Shown one piece after another: positions 8,208-17,800 of a DNA stretch of 64,000 bases. The notes beneath the pieces are model-generated. The model saw nothing but the letters and a program-made list of their open reading frames with translations. It was not told where the DNA came from and ran no database searches. The DNA is from Sphingomonas adhaesiva. GTDB taxonomy: Bacteria; Pseudomonadota; Alphaproteobacteria; Sphingomonadales; Sphingomonadaceae. Within the stretch, counting starts at the first letter, position 1. Every line of letters begins with the position of its first letter. The position numbers and the translations under genes are program-made. The stretch spans positions 248,001 to 312,000 of the forward strand of contig NZ_NWVC01000003.1 of assembly GCF_002374855.1 (NCBI RefSeq). The letters are read 5' to 3'.

Positions 8208-9497
8208 ATGATGCAACGCACGGCGACGATCGACGGCCAGCGGGCTTTTCGCTGGACCGCACGGGGATGGTGGCGGCATGGAAGCGGCGTGTCGCTGCTT
8301 GCCGTCCTGTTGATGGGCCTGTTCCCCGGCGCGCCCGCGCTGGCGGCGACGGTCGAGCGTGTCGACGTCGGCGCGGACGGAGTCACCATCCGCTTCGACG
8401 CGGCAGTGGCGCGCGCCGCCAGCTTCGTCCTGCCCGGACCGGACCGGATCGCGATCGACGTCGATGGGGCGCAGCCGGCCGCGTCCTCATCGGCGGCGGG
8501 TGCGCCCGTGCGGATGGCGCGGCGCGGGCAGGACGGCGCGCGCATCGTCCTGGACCTGGCGCAGCCGATGGTGGTGGCGGGCGGGCGCTTCGTCGATGGC
8601 GGGCGGGCGCTGGCGCTACGGCTGCGGCGTGTCGACGCGGCCGGCTTCGCCGCCGCCTCCGCCGCCGGGCCGCTGCGCTTCCTGCCGTGGAACTGGGGGA
8701 AGAGCGGCGATGCCGACACACCCCCGCCGCGCGGACGCGTCCGCGTCTCGGTCCCCGTGCCGCCGCCCGCCGCGGGCGTCGCGCTGCCGCGCGTGGAGGG
8801 GGAGGCGGATCGCCCGCTGGTCGTCATCGACGCCGGGCACGGCGGGGTCGATCCCGGCGCGATCAACCCCGACACCGGGCTGCGCGAAAAGGACGTGACG
8901 CTGCGCATCGCTCGCGCGATCCGCACCGCGCTGCTGGACAGCGGGCGCGTGCGCGTCGCGCTGACCCGCGACGACGACCGCTACATCCTGCACCGCGAAC
9001 GCTTCGGCATGGCGCGGCGGCTGAAGGCGGACCTGTTCATCTCCATCCATTGCGACAGCGTCGGCGAAGGGACGCCCAGCGGCGCGACCGCCTATACCCT
9101 GTCGGACGTCGCATCGGACAAGGAAGCCGCCCGGCTGGCCGCGCGCGAGAACAAGGCCGACGTGATCGCGGGCGTGAACCTGGATCGCAACGCCGACGTC
9201 TCCTCGCTGCTGATCGACCTGACGCAGCGCGAGACGATGAACGCCTCCGCCGGGTTCGCGCGGCTGCTGGGGCGTGAGGCGCGGCCGCTGATCCCGACCA
9301 AGGCCGATTTCCACCGCACCGCCTCGCTGCTGGTGCTCAAGGCGCCGGACATGCCCTCGATCCTGTTCGAAACCGGCTATCTCTCCACCCCCTCCGACGC
9401 GGCGTTCCTCGACAGCCGCGAAGGCCGCGCGAAGATCGCGCAGAGCGTGCAGCGCGCCGTCGACGTCTATTTCGCGCGCCGCCTCGCGATGAAGTGA
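8208..9497 (+). CDS. N-acetylmuramoyl-L-alanine amidase (AmiC type)
   Basis: A 429-residue exported amidase that cleaves the bond between N-acetylmuramic acid and the stem peptide of peptidoglycan, mainly during cell separation. A signal peptide covers about residues 22-47 (ending ALAA), an AMIN-like beta domain about 48-145, a Pro-rich linker about 170-200, then an Amidase_3 catalytic domain. Zinc ligands are visible at about H211 (VIDAGHGGVDPG), E227 (REKDVTL) and the His in SIHCDS; the catalytic Glu is in ILFETGYLS. An in-frame ATG also exists at 8124; 8208 was preferred because it leaves a normal signal peptide, but neither start has a clear ribosome-binding site. The PBP1A gene follows 50 bp downstream. 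Confidence 0.92.
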   Translation: MMQRTATIDGQRAFRWTARGWWRHGSGVSLLAVLLMGLFPGAPALAATVERVDVGADGVTIRFDAAVARAASFVLPGPDRIAIDVDGAQPAASSSAAGAPVRMARRGQDGARIVLDLAQPMVVAGGRFVDGGRALALRLRRVDAAGFAAASAAGPLRFLPWNWGKSGDADTPPPRGRVRVSVPVPPPAAGVALPRVEGEADRPLVVIDAGHGGVDPGAINPDTGLREKDVTLRIARAIRTALLDSGRVRVALTRDDDRYILHRERFGMARRLKADLFISIHCDSVGEGTPSGATAYTLSDVASDKEAARLAARENKADVIAGVNLDRNADVSSLLIDLTQRETMNASAGFARLLGREARPLIPTKADFHRTASLLVLKAPDMPSILFETGYLSTPSDAAFLDSREGRAKIAQSVQRAVDVYFARRLAMK

Positions 9498-9547
9498 CGC
9501 GGCCCCGTACTTTCCACGGGGCGCGAACCTGCTAAACGCAGGCGCCT

Positions 9548-12058
9548 ATGGCTTCCGATACCCCCAGCGAGACGATGACCGCGCGCCGCGGCGCCGGCGG
9601 TGCGCTGGCGGGGCTGTGGCGGCGGCGAATCGTGCGCTGGGGCGTCTGGCTGGCCGGGCTGGCGGCGGTCGCCGCGGGCGTGTTCTGGCTGGTGTTCGCG
9701 CGCGACCTGCCCTCGGTCGACAAGCTGAAGGCGTATCAGCCGCCGCTGCCCACCAACGTGCGGGCGGGCGACGGATCGCCGATCTATTCCTATGCGCGCG
9801 AACGGCGCGTGCAGCTGGCCTTCGCCGAATATCCCCCGCTGCTGGTGCGCGCGTTCCTGGCGGCGGAGGACAAGACCTTCTTCGAGCACCACGGCGTCGA
9901 CTTCCCCGGCCTGGCGGGCGCGGTGATCGACTATGCGCGCAAGTTCGGCACCGGCCAGCGCGCCCGCGGCGGATCGACCATCACGCAGCAGGTCGCCAAG
10001 AACCTGCTGATCGGCAACGAATATTCGCCCACGCGCAAGATCCGTGAGGCGTTGCTGGCGTACAAGATCGAACAGACGCTGTCGAAACAGCAGATCATCG
10101 AACTGTACCTCAACCAGATCTTCCTGGGCCGCAACGCCTATGGCGTGGAGGCCGCGTCGCACGCCTATTTCGACAAGGAACTGGACGAGCTGACGCTCGG
10201 GCAGATGGCCTATCTGGCGATCCTGCCCAAGGGACCGGCGAATTACGATCCGTTCCGCAGCACCGATCGCGCGCTGGAACGGCGCAACTACGTGCTGCGC
10301 GAGATGGTCAAGAACGGTTTCGTGACGCAGGCGCAGGCCAGCGCCGCCGCGGCCGAACCGATCGGCGCGATCGCGCGGCGCACGCCCAAGTTCGAGCGTG
10401 TCGGCGGCTATTTCGTCGAGGAGGTTCGCCGCGAACTGATCGACCGGTTCGGCGAAAATGCCGACGACGGGCCGCACAGCGTCTATGCCGGCGGGCTGTG
10501 GGTGCGCACGTCGATGGACCGGCGGGTGCAGGAATATGCCGCCGCGGCGCTGCGCAACGGCCTGTTGCGCTTCGACAGCGGGCGTGGCTGGTCCGGGCCG
10601 CTGCGGCATGTCGAGCTGGGCGATGGCGGCACGTGGCTGGGCGCGTTGCTCAACACCAATATCGCGCTCGATTATTCGGACTGGCGCGCGGGCATCGTGA
10701 TCGCGCGCGATGGCGATGCGTGGCAACTCGGCTTCGCCGACGGGTCGACCGGCACGCTGCCGCGCGGCGCGGCGCAGATGCCGGTGCGCGGCGTCGGCAG
10801 TCCGGCGTTCGGCGCGATCAAGCCGGGCGACATCCTGGCGGTGGCGCCATCGGCGGGCGGTGCGTTCGCGCTGCGCTCGGTCCCGCGCATCTCCGGCGGG
10901 ATGGTGGTGCAGGAACCGATGACCGGGCGCATCCTGGCGATGCAGGGCGGGTTCGACGCCAGCGTGCAATCGTTCAACCGCGCCACCCAGGCGATGCGCC
11001 AGCCCGGATCGACGATCAAGCCGATCGTCTATTCCGCCGCGCTGGAACACGGCATGACCCCGGCGTCGATCATCGTCGACGGGCCGTTCTGCGTCTACCA
11101 GGGCGCGCGACTGGGGCAGAAATGCTTCAGGAACTTCGGCAATTCGCGCGGCGCCGGCCCGCACACGATGCGCTGGGGCATCGAACAGTCGCGCAACCTG
11201 ATGACGGTGCGCGCCGCGGCGCAGACCGGCATGGCCAATGTCGTCAAGCTCATCAAGGCGATGCAGATCGGCGATTATTCGCCCTATCTCTCCTACGCGC
11301 TGGGCGCGGGCGAGACGACGGTGGAGAAGATGGTCAACGCCTATGGCGTGCTCGCCAACTGGGGCCGCTGGCACGATCCGTCGCTGATCGACGTGGTGCA
11401 GGACCGCAACGGGCAGGTGATCTGGCCGGAAAACTGGCGCGCCTGCGACGGCTGCAACATGCGCGAGTGGGACGGCAAGGCAATGCCGCGCCCGGCGATG
11501 CGCGGTCGCCAGGTGCTCGACGCGATGAGCGCCTACCAGATGGTGCACATCACCGAAGGCGTCATCCAGCGCGGCACCGCCACCGCGCTGCGCGACCTGG
11601 GGCGTCCGATCTTCGGCAAGACCGGCACCAATTCCGGCCCGACCGACGTATGGTTCATCGGCGGCACGCCGCAGATGATCGCCGGCCTGTACCTCGGCTA
11701 TGACAGCCCGCGCAGCCTGGGCGGCTATGCGCAGGGCGGCACGGTGGCGGTGCCGGTGTTCAAGGAATGGGCGGTCAAGGCGTATGACGGCCTGCCGGTG
11801 CTGCCGTTCCGCGCGCCGCCGGGCATCCGCATGGTGCGCATCGACCGCGCCAGCGGCCGCCCGGTCTACGGCACTTTCCCGACCGATGCCGATCCGAAGG
11901 CGGCGGTGATCTGGGAAGCGTTCAAGCCGCAGAGCGAGGCGCCGCGCGCGCGCCGCGCCGGACCCGCCGCCACGCCCACCGCCGCGCCCACCACCGGTCC
12001 GGCCACGCGCGCGGCCAGCGACAGCGACTTCTTGCAGAAGCAGGGCGGCATCTACTAA
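9548..12058 (+). CDS. Penicillin-binding protein 1A (bifunctional transglycosylase/transpeptidase)
   Basis: An 836-residue class A PBP (mrcA/ponA type) that polymerises and cross-links peptidoglycan in the periplasm. The N-terminal membrane anchor is at about residues 30-50. The GT51 domain has the catalytic Glu at about E107 (AAEDKTFFEHHG) and GGSTITQQVAKNLL. An OB-like insert follows, then the transpeptidase domain with SxxK at about 488-491 (GSTIK), SRN (EQSRNLM) and KTGT at about 691. The C-terminal tail is Ala/Pro-rich. The gene sits directly behind the amidase gene, so synthesis and hydrolysis of the wall are encoded side by side, a common alphaproteobacterial arrangement. Confidence 0.96.
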   Translation: MASDTPSETMTARRGAGGALAGLWRRRIVRWGVWLAGLAAVAAGVFWLVFARDLPSVDKLKAYQPPLPTNVRAGDGSPIYSYARERRVQLAFAEYPPLLVRAFLAAEDKTFFEHHGVDFPGLAGAVIDYARKFGTGQRARGGSTITQQVAKNLLIGNEYSPTRKIREALLAYKIEQTLSKQQIIELYLNQIFLGRNAYGVEAASHAYFDKELDELTLGQMAYLAILPKGPANYDPFRSTDRALERRNYVLREMVKNGFVTQAQASAAAAEPIGAIARRTPKFERVGGYFVEEVRRELIDRFGENADDGPHSVYAGGLWVRTSMDRRVQEYAAAALRNGLLRFDSGRGWSGPLRHVELGDGGTWLGALLNTNIALDYSDWRAGIVIARDGDAWQLGFADGSTGTLPRGAAQMPVRGVGSPAFGAIKPGDILAVAPSAGGAFALRSVPRISGGMVVQEPMTGRILAMQGGFDASVQSFNRATQAMRQPGSTIKPIVYSAALEHGMTPASIIVDGPFCVYQGARLGQKCFRNFGNSRGAGPHTMRWGIEQSRNLMTVRAAAQTGMANVVKLIKAMQIGDYSPYLSYALGAGETTVEKMVNAYGVLANWGRWHDPSLIDVVQDRNGQVIWPENWRACDGCNMREWDGKAMPRPAMRGRQVLDAMSAYQMVHITEGVIQRGTATALRDLGRPIFGKTGTNSGPTDVWFIGGTPQMIAGLYLGYDSPRSLGGYAQGGTVAVPVFKEWAVKAYDGLPVLPFRAPPGIRMVRIDRASGRPVYGTFPTDADPKAAVIWEAFKPQSEAPRARRAGPAATPTAAPTTGPATRAASDSDFLQKQGGIY

Positions 12059-12081
12059 GCCCGCCGCGATCGTTCTTTTTT

Positions 12082-12164
12082 CGTCGTCCCGGCACCGGCT
12101 GGGATCTCCCGGTTGCGAAGCGATGCTTGAGCCGCACGAGATTCCAGCCCGCGCTGGAATGACG
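12082..12164. repeat. REP-like inverted pair (interspersed palindromic repeat)
   Basis: Two 27-base units lie in inverted orientation at 12082-12108 and 12138-12164, separated by 29 bases. The right unit contains the perfect stem ATTCCAGC/GCTGGAAT around CCGC; the left unit is a diverged complement ending CTGGGATCTC. The pattern of ATTCCAGC-type palindromes flanked by GAGAT and GACG is typical of intergenic repeats in sphingomonads and other Proteobacteria. It sits between the PBP1A and prfB genes and could form a large hairpin. No second copy was noticed in this window. Confidence 0.7.
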
Positions 12165-12182
12165 TGACCTTGGAGAGTTCCT

Positions 12183-13310
12183 ATGCGCGCCGAAGCGCAG
12201 GCCCATGTCGATAGCATCAACGAGGCGCTGGCGCTGTTGCGCCGCTTCCTCGACTGGGACCGCGCGCTGCGCCGGCTCGACGAGCTGAACGCGCGCGTCG
12301 AGGACCAGGCGCTGTGGAACAACCCCAAGGAGGCGCAGGCGGTGATGCGCGAGCGTCGCCGGCTGGACGAGGCGATCACCGCCACCCGCGACATCGAGCG
12401 CGAACTGTCCGACACCGCCGAACTGATCGAGATGGCCGAGGCCGAGGGCGACGCCGAAATGGCGGACGAGGGCGTCGCGGCGCTCAAGACGCTCGCCGAT
12501 CGCGCGCAGGCCGACAAGGTCAAGGCGCTGCTAGCAGGGGAGGCGGACGCCAACGACACCTATCTGGAAATCAACGCCGGCGCGGGCGGCACCGAGAGCC
12601 AGGATTGGGCCGGGATGCTGCAGCGGATGTACACCCGCTGGGCCGAGCGACGCGGCATGAAGGTGGAACTGATCGACTATCACGCGGGCGAACAGGCCGG
12701 GATCAAGAGCGCGACGCTGCTGATCAAGGGCGAGAACGCCTATGGCTATGCCAAGGTGGAATCGGGCGTGCACCGGCTGGTGCGGATCAGCCCCTACGAT
12801 TCCGCCGCGCGCCGCCACACCAGCTTTTCGAGCGTGTGGGTCTATCCGGTGATCGACGACAATATCGAGGTCGAGATCAACGAGAGCGAGCTGCGCATCG
12901 ACACCTATCGCGCATCGGGCGCGGGGGGTCAGCACATCAACACCACCGACTCGGCGGTCCGCATCACCCATCTGCCGACCGGCATCGTCGTGCAGTGCCA
13001 GAACCAGCGGTCGCAGCACAAGAACAAGGCCGAGGCCTACAACCAGCTGCGCGCGCGCCTGTACGAGCGCGAACTGGCCGAGCGCGAGGCGGCGGCGAAT
13101 GCCGAGAACGCCAGCAAGACCGACATCGGCTGGGGCCACCAGATCCGCAGCTATGTGCTCCAGCCCTATCAGCTGGTGAAGGACCTGCGCACCGGCACGA
13201 CCAGCACCGCGCCCGGCGACGTGCTGGACGGCGACCTCGACGACTTCATGGCGGCGGCGCTGTCGCAGCGCGTGACCGGCGAGGCGGTGGTCGTGGAGGA
13301 CGTCGACTGA
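12183..13310 (+). CDS. prfB: Peptide chain release factor 2
   Basis: A 375-residue RF2, which recognises UGA and UAA and triggers peptide release on the ribosome. The GGQ catalytic tripeptide is at about residues 248-250 ([10 protein letters not shown]). The stop-codon recognition loop reads [14 protein letters not shown], the SPY variant usual in alphaproteobacteria instead of the enterobacterial SPF. The gene is one continuous frame: at the place where many bacteria have the programmed +1 frameshift (CUU UGA C) this gene simply reads CTC GAC, so RF2 autoregulation by frameshifting is absent. A GGAGAG ribosome-binding site precedes the ATG. Confidence 0.97.
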   Translation: MRAEAQAHVDSINEALALLRRFLDWDRALRRLDELNARVEDQALWNNPKEAQAVMRERRRLDEAITATRDIERELSDTAELIEMAEAEGDAEMADEGVAALKTLADRAQADKVKALLAGEADANDTYLEINAGAGGTESQDWAGMLQRMYTRWAERRGMKVELIDYHAGEQAGIKSATLLIKGENAYGYAKVESGVHRLVRISPYDSAARRHTSFSSVWVYPVIDDNIEVEINESELRIDTYRASGAGGQHINTTDSAVRITHLPTGIVVQCQNQRSQHKNKAEAYNQLRARLYERELAEREAAANAENASKTDIGWGHQIRSYVLQPYQLVKDLRTGTTSTAPGDVLDGDLDDFMAAALSQRVTGEAVVVEDVD

Positions 13311-14068
13311 TGATCGCCGGGGGGGCGCTATCCTCGGTCGTCGTCGCGGCGGCGCTGCTGGCGTCGCTGACGGCGTGCGACGGGTCGAAACCGCTCCTCA
13401 AGCCGGAACCCACCGCCAGCCCCGGCCCGTTCCCCGCCGCCGACCGCCCGATCGCGCGCATCGTGTCGCCGCGCTGGTCGAACGAGGAAGCGCGCGATCG
13501 CCTGAACGAGGCCGGGCGCGTCATGGACCTGGCCGATATCCGCCCCGGCATGACCGTCGCCGATCTGGGCGCGGGCGAGGGCTATTATACCACCCGGCTG
13601 GCCGCGCGCGTCGGCGCGGACGGGCGCGTCCTGGCGGAGGATATCGTCCCGGCGGTGCGCGATGCGCTGGCCGAGCGCGTCGCGCGCGAGCGGCTGGAGA
13701 ATGTCAGCGTGCGGCTGGGCCTGCCCGCCGATCCGCGGCTGCCGGAGAACAGCTTCGACCGGATCTTCATGGTGCACATGTATCATGAGATCGCGCAGCC
13801 GTACGAATTCCTGTGGCGGATGCGCCCGTCGCTGCGCCGCGACGGGCTGGTCGTGGTGGTCGACGCCGATCGCGCGACCCGCGACCATGGCACGCCGCCG
13901 ATGCTGCTGCGCTGCGAATTCGCGGCGGTCGGCTATGCCCCGGTCGATTTCCGCGAGATGCGCTCGGCGGGCGGCTATCTCGCCACCTTCCGCGCTGCCG
14001 GCGCGCGGCCGGACCCGGCGTCGATCCGCGCGTGCCGGATGGGCGCGCGGGCGCGCAGCGCCGGCTGA
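13310..14068 (+). CDS. Class I SAM-dependent methyltransferase with lipoprotein signal
   Basis: A 252-residue protein whose ATG overlaps the prfB stop by one base (TGATG), so the two are coupled. Residues 1-23 form a lipoprotein signal with lipobox LTAC (Cys23 followed by Asp). Behind it is a normal Rossmann methyltransferase fold: motif I VADLGAGEGYYT (about 82-93), an acidic strand end in LAEDI, and FDRIFMVHMYHEIAQP as motif IV region. Similar proteins with export signals are known in Proteobacteria and are annotated only as methyltransferases. An exported SAM enzyme is puzzling, since SAM is cytoplasmic; the substrate is unknown. Position next to prfB tempts a link to PrmC, but the NPPY motif of that family is missing. 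Confidence 0.8.
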   Translation: MIAGGALSSVVVAAALLASLTACDGSKPLLKPEPTASPGPFPAADRPIARIVSPRWSNEEARDRLNEAGRVMDLADIRPGMTVADLGAGEGYYTTRLAARVGADGRVLAEDIVPAVRDALAERVARERLENVSVRLGLPADPRLPENSFDRIFMVHMYHEIAQPYEFLWRMRPSLRRDGLVVVVDADRATRDHGTPPMLLRCEFAAVGYAPVDFREMRSAGGYLATFRAAGARPDPASIRACRMGARARSAG

Positions 14069-14086
14069 CCGTCCGCCCGCACCGGC

Positions 14087-14680
14087 TCAGGCCGCGCGCG
14101 CCAGCCATTCGTCCAGCGTCAGCGCGTCTGTGGCGCTGGTGTCCGCGCCCATGCTGTGGCGCATGATGTCGAGCGCCCAGTCGCGCCGCTCCGCGGTCTC
14201 GCTCGCCACCGCGTCGCCGGGCACCCACAGGTCATAGTCGCGCATGTGCGCATCGGCGGCGGTGAACAGGACGCAGATATCCGCCGCCACCCCGGTCAGG
14301 ATCAGCCGGCTGGCCCCCAGTTGCGGCAGCAGCACCGGCAGGTTGGTGGCATAGAAGCCGGAGAATTGCGGTTTGACGATGAAGTAATCGTCGTCGCGCG
14401 GGCGCAGCGCGTCGATCAGCGCGCGGCCGGCGCTGTCGCCGCGGTCGCAATGGCCGACGATCGCGGCACGATCGGCATGCCATCGCCCGAAATTGTCGTT
14501 GACGAAGATCACCGGCACGCCCGCGCGCTCCGCCCCCGCCCGCAATCGCGCGATCCGCCGCGCCGCCGCCTCCGCCGCAGGGCGCAGCCGCTCGCCATCC
14601 TCGAACGACAGGTCGTTGATCATGTCGATGACCAGCAGCGCGGTCGCGCCGGGCGTGTCGGGGGCGGGGATATCAGCCAT
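14087..14680 (-). CDS. Isochorismatase-family cysteine hydrolase
   Basis: A 197-residue cytoplasmic hydrolase. The catalytic triad of the family is visible: Asp in ALLVIDMIND, Lys in FIVKPQFSGFY and Cys in GVAADICVLFTA, the last preceded by the usual cis-peptide. Members cleave amides or carbamates such as nicotinamide, N-carbamoylsarcosine or peroxyureidoacrylate, or isochorismate; the sequence does not decide which. The start at MADIPAP is supported by AAGGA eight bases upstream. It is convergent with the methyltransferase gene and precedes nothing in an obvious operon. Confidence 0.87.
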   Translation of the reverse strand: MADIPAPDTPGATALLVIDMINDLSFEDGERLRPAAEAAARRIARLRAGAERAGVPVIFVNDNFGRWHADRAAIVGHCDRGDSAGRALIDALRPRDDDYFIVKPQFSGFYATNLPVLLPQLGASRLILTGVAADICVLFTAADAHMRDYDLWVPGDAVASETAERRDWALDIMRHSMGADTSATDALTLDEWLARAA

Positions 14681-14860
14681 GGGCGTCCTTCGTGATGATA
14701 CGCGGTCGGGGCGCAGTGGCCTTGCGTGGCCCTGCGTGGCTCTGGGTTTCGCACACCAGCCATCGCGGGCAGGGGGCATATCGCCACGTCACCCCCGCGC
14801 ATATCGCACGACCCACGCGACAACGCCTTGACCTGCAACAACAATATCGAAAATGCGCGG

Positions 14861-17800
14861 CTACTCCGCCGCCAGCAGCTCCGCAGCCTGGAGATCCACC
14901 GACACCAGCCGGCTGACGCCCTTTTCCACCATCGTCACCCCGAACAGGCGGTGCATGCGGCTCATCGTCACGGCATTGTGCGTGACGATCAGATAGCGGG
15001 TGTCGGTTTCCTGCGTCATCCGGTCCAGCAGATCGCAGAAGCGTTCGATATTGGCATCGTCCAGCGGCGCGTCGACTTCGTCCAGCACGCAGATCGGCGC
15101 CGGATTGGTCAGGAACAGCCCGAAGATCAGCGCCACCGCGGTCAGCGCCTGTTCGCCGCCCGACAGCAACGTCAGCGATTGCAGCCGCTTGCCCGGCGGC
15201 TGCGCCATGATCTCCAGCCCGGCCTCCAGCGGATCGTCCGAATCGACCAGTTCCAGATGCGCCTGCCCGCCGTCGAACAGCGTGGTGAACAGCCGCCGGA
15301 AATGCCCGTCGACCGCCTCGAACGCCGCCAGCAGCCGTTGCCGGCCCTCGCGGTTGAGCGTACCGATCGACCCGCGCAGCCGGTTGACCGCCTGGCCCAG
15401 TTCCTCGCGCTCGGCGGCGGTGGCCGCGCCGCTCGTCTCCAGTTCGGCCAGTTCCTGTTCGGCGACCAGATTGACCGGACCTAGCCGCTCGCGATCCATC
15501 GTCAGCCGTTCGTGCGCGGCCGATTCGTCCTGCGGGCTGGCGACGGTGGCGCTGTCGAACCCCGCTTTGGTCGGCAGGACGGGGGCGGGGCATTCGAACC
15601 GCTCGCCCGACACGCGCCCCATCTCCACCCGGCGCAGTTCGTGGTTTTCGGCGCGCGCGGCGGCGCCGGCGCGGGCCTCGCGCGCGGCGGCCAGCGTCTC
15701 GTTGGCGCGCGCCTGCGCGGCATCGGCGGCGCGCACCGCGGCGTCGGCGTCGCGTTCCTCGCCTTGCGTCGTATCCGCGGCGGTGCGCGCAGTGTCGTGG
15801 GCCTGTTCCAGCCGGGCGATCTCGGCGGTCAGCTGCGCCGGGCGATCGGCAAGCTTTTCCAGTTCGGCGGACAGGTCGGCGGCGCGGCGGTCCATGTCGG
15901 CGATGCGGCGCACCGCTTCCCCCGCGCGGGCCTTCCAGCCCTGCATCTCGGCGCGGGCGGCGGCCTGCCGGTCGCGCGCCTGCGCCAGGTTGCGGTCGTG
16001 CGCGGTCCGGTCGGCGCGGGCGAGCGCCACCTGCGCGCGCGCCGCCTGCGCCTCGCCCTGCAACCGCGCGGTCGCCGCCGCCGCCGCGGACCCGTCGGGC
16101 AGCGCCGTCAGCGCGGCCTCGGCGCGGGCGCGCTCCGCATCGGCCTCGGCGATGTCGGCGGCGACGCGCGCCTGCCGCTCGATCAGGTCGGCGCGCTGCC
16201 CGGCCAGCCGCTCGATCTGCGCGGCGGCGCGATCCTCGGCGCGCTGCGCCTCGCGCTGCTGCGCCTCCGCCTGCGTCAGCAGCGCGCGCGCCGATTGCGC
16301 GGCGGCGCGCGCGCGCGCGATCCGCTCGTCCAGCGCGGCGCGGCGCGCGGTGGCGCGCTCGACCGCCTCGGCGGCGGCGGGGCGGTCGGCGGTCAGCTTC
16401 GCCAGCCGGTTGCGGCGTTCCAGCCGCTCGGCCGCCGCCGCGCCGCCGTGTTCGGTGACATAGCCGTCCCAGCGCCGCAGCCGCCCCTCGCGCGTGACCA
16501 GCCGCTGGCCGGGAGCGAGCGGCTGGCCCGAATCGCCCTCCACCAGGAAGATCTGCGACAGCCGCCGCGCCAGCGGCGCGGGCGCCTCGACCCGCGCGGC
16601 CAGCGGCAGCGTGCCGACCGGCGCGGGCGGATCGGTGGAGCGGACCGCCGATCCGTGCCAGTCCGAAAGCGACGATTCCATGTCGTCGCCCAGCGCCGCG
16701 GCCAGCGCGCGTTCGAACCCCGGCTCGGCACTGACCGCGCCCAGCAGCTTATCGTCCGCCTCGGTCGCGCCGCGCGCCAGTGCCGCCGCCTCGCCGTCCA
16801 GCGCCGCCAGTGCGGCGATCGCGGCGGCGCGGGCGGCCTCGGCGGGATCGCGATCGGCGGCGGCTTCCGCCTCGCTCGTCTCCGCCCACTCCAGCGCGGC
16901 GCGCGCCTTCGCGGCCTGTTCGCGCGCGGCGGCCTGCGTCTCCTGTGCGGCACCGCGCTCGTTTTCCAGCGCCTCGACGTCGCCGACGCCTGCGATCGCC
17001 TCCTCCAGCTGCACCGCATCGCGGGTCGCCCGCTCGAACCGCGCGGTCGCAGCGGCGCTGGCCGCCGCCGCGACGCGGCGTTCGGCGGCCTGCGCGGCCT
17101 GTTCGGACAGCGCCTGCGCCAGCGCCACCTCGACGTCACGGGCGTGCCGCTCCGCCTCGCTCAACGCCGCCTCCAGCGCGGGGACCGCCGCCGCGCCCTC
17201 GCGCACCTGCGATTCCAGTGCCGCAACCTCGTCGGTCAGGCGCGCCAGCGCATCTGCGGCGTCGTGCGACAGCGCATCCTCACGCGTGCGATCCTCCGCG
17301 ATTCGCCGCGCATTGGTCTCCATTTCCAGCAACCGGCGCTGCAATCCGTGGCGCTGTTCGCGCGCACGCGTCAGCTGGTGCGTCACCTCACCGGCGTGAT
17401 CGCGCGCCGCCAACGCCGCCGCACGCGCCGCCGCCAGCCGTTCCGCCGCCGCACGCTGCGCCGCGATCGTCTCCTGCTCGCGCGCGCTCGCCGCCGCGAC
17501 CGCCGCTTCGGCGGCTTCCGCCTCGTCCTTCGCCGCCTCCGCCGCCTGCGCCGCGTCGCGCCAGCGGGCGTAGATCATCCGCGCCTCCGCCACGCGGATC
17601 TGTTCGGACAGCAGGCGATAGCGTTCCGCGGCGCGCGCCTGCCGCCTGAGCGCGGCGACGCGCGTCGCCTGGTCGCTCATCACCTCGTCGAGCCGCGCCA
17701 GATTGGCCTCGGTCGCGCGCATCCGCGCCTCGGCATCCTTGCGCCGTACGTGCAGCCCGGCGATCCCGGCCGCTTCCTCCAGCATCGCGCGCCGCTCGGC

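Noticed and set aside
9502..9522. Hairpin GCCCCGT/ACGGGGC between the amidase and PBP1A genes as a terminator
   Set aside because: Seven-bp stem without any U-run, in a 50-bp gap within a likely operon.
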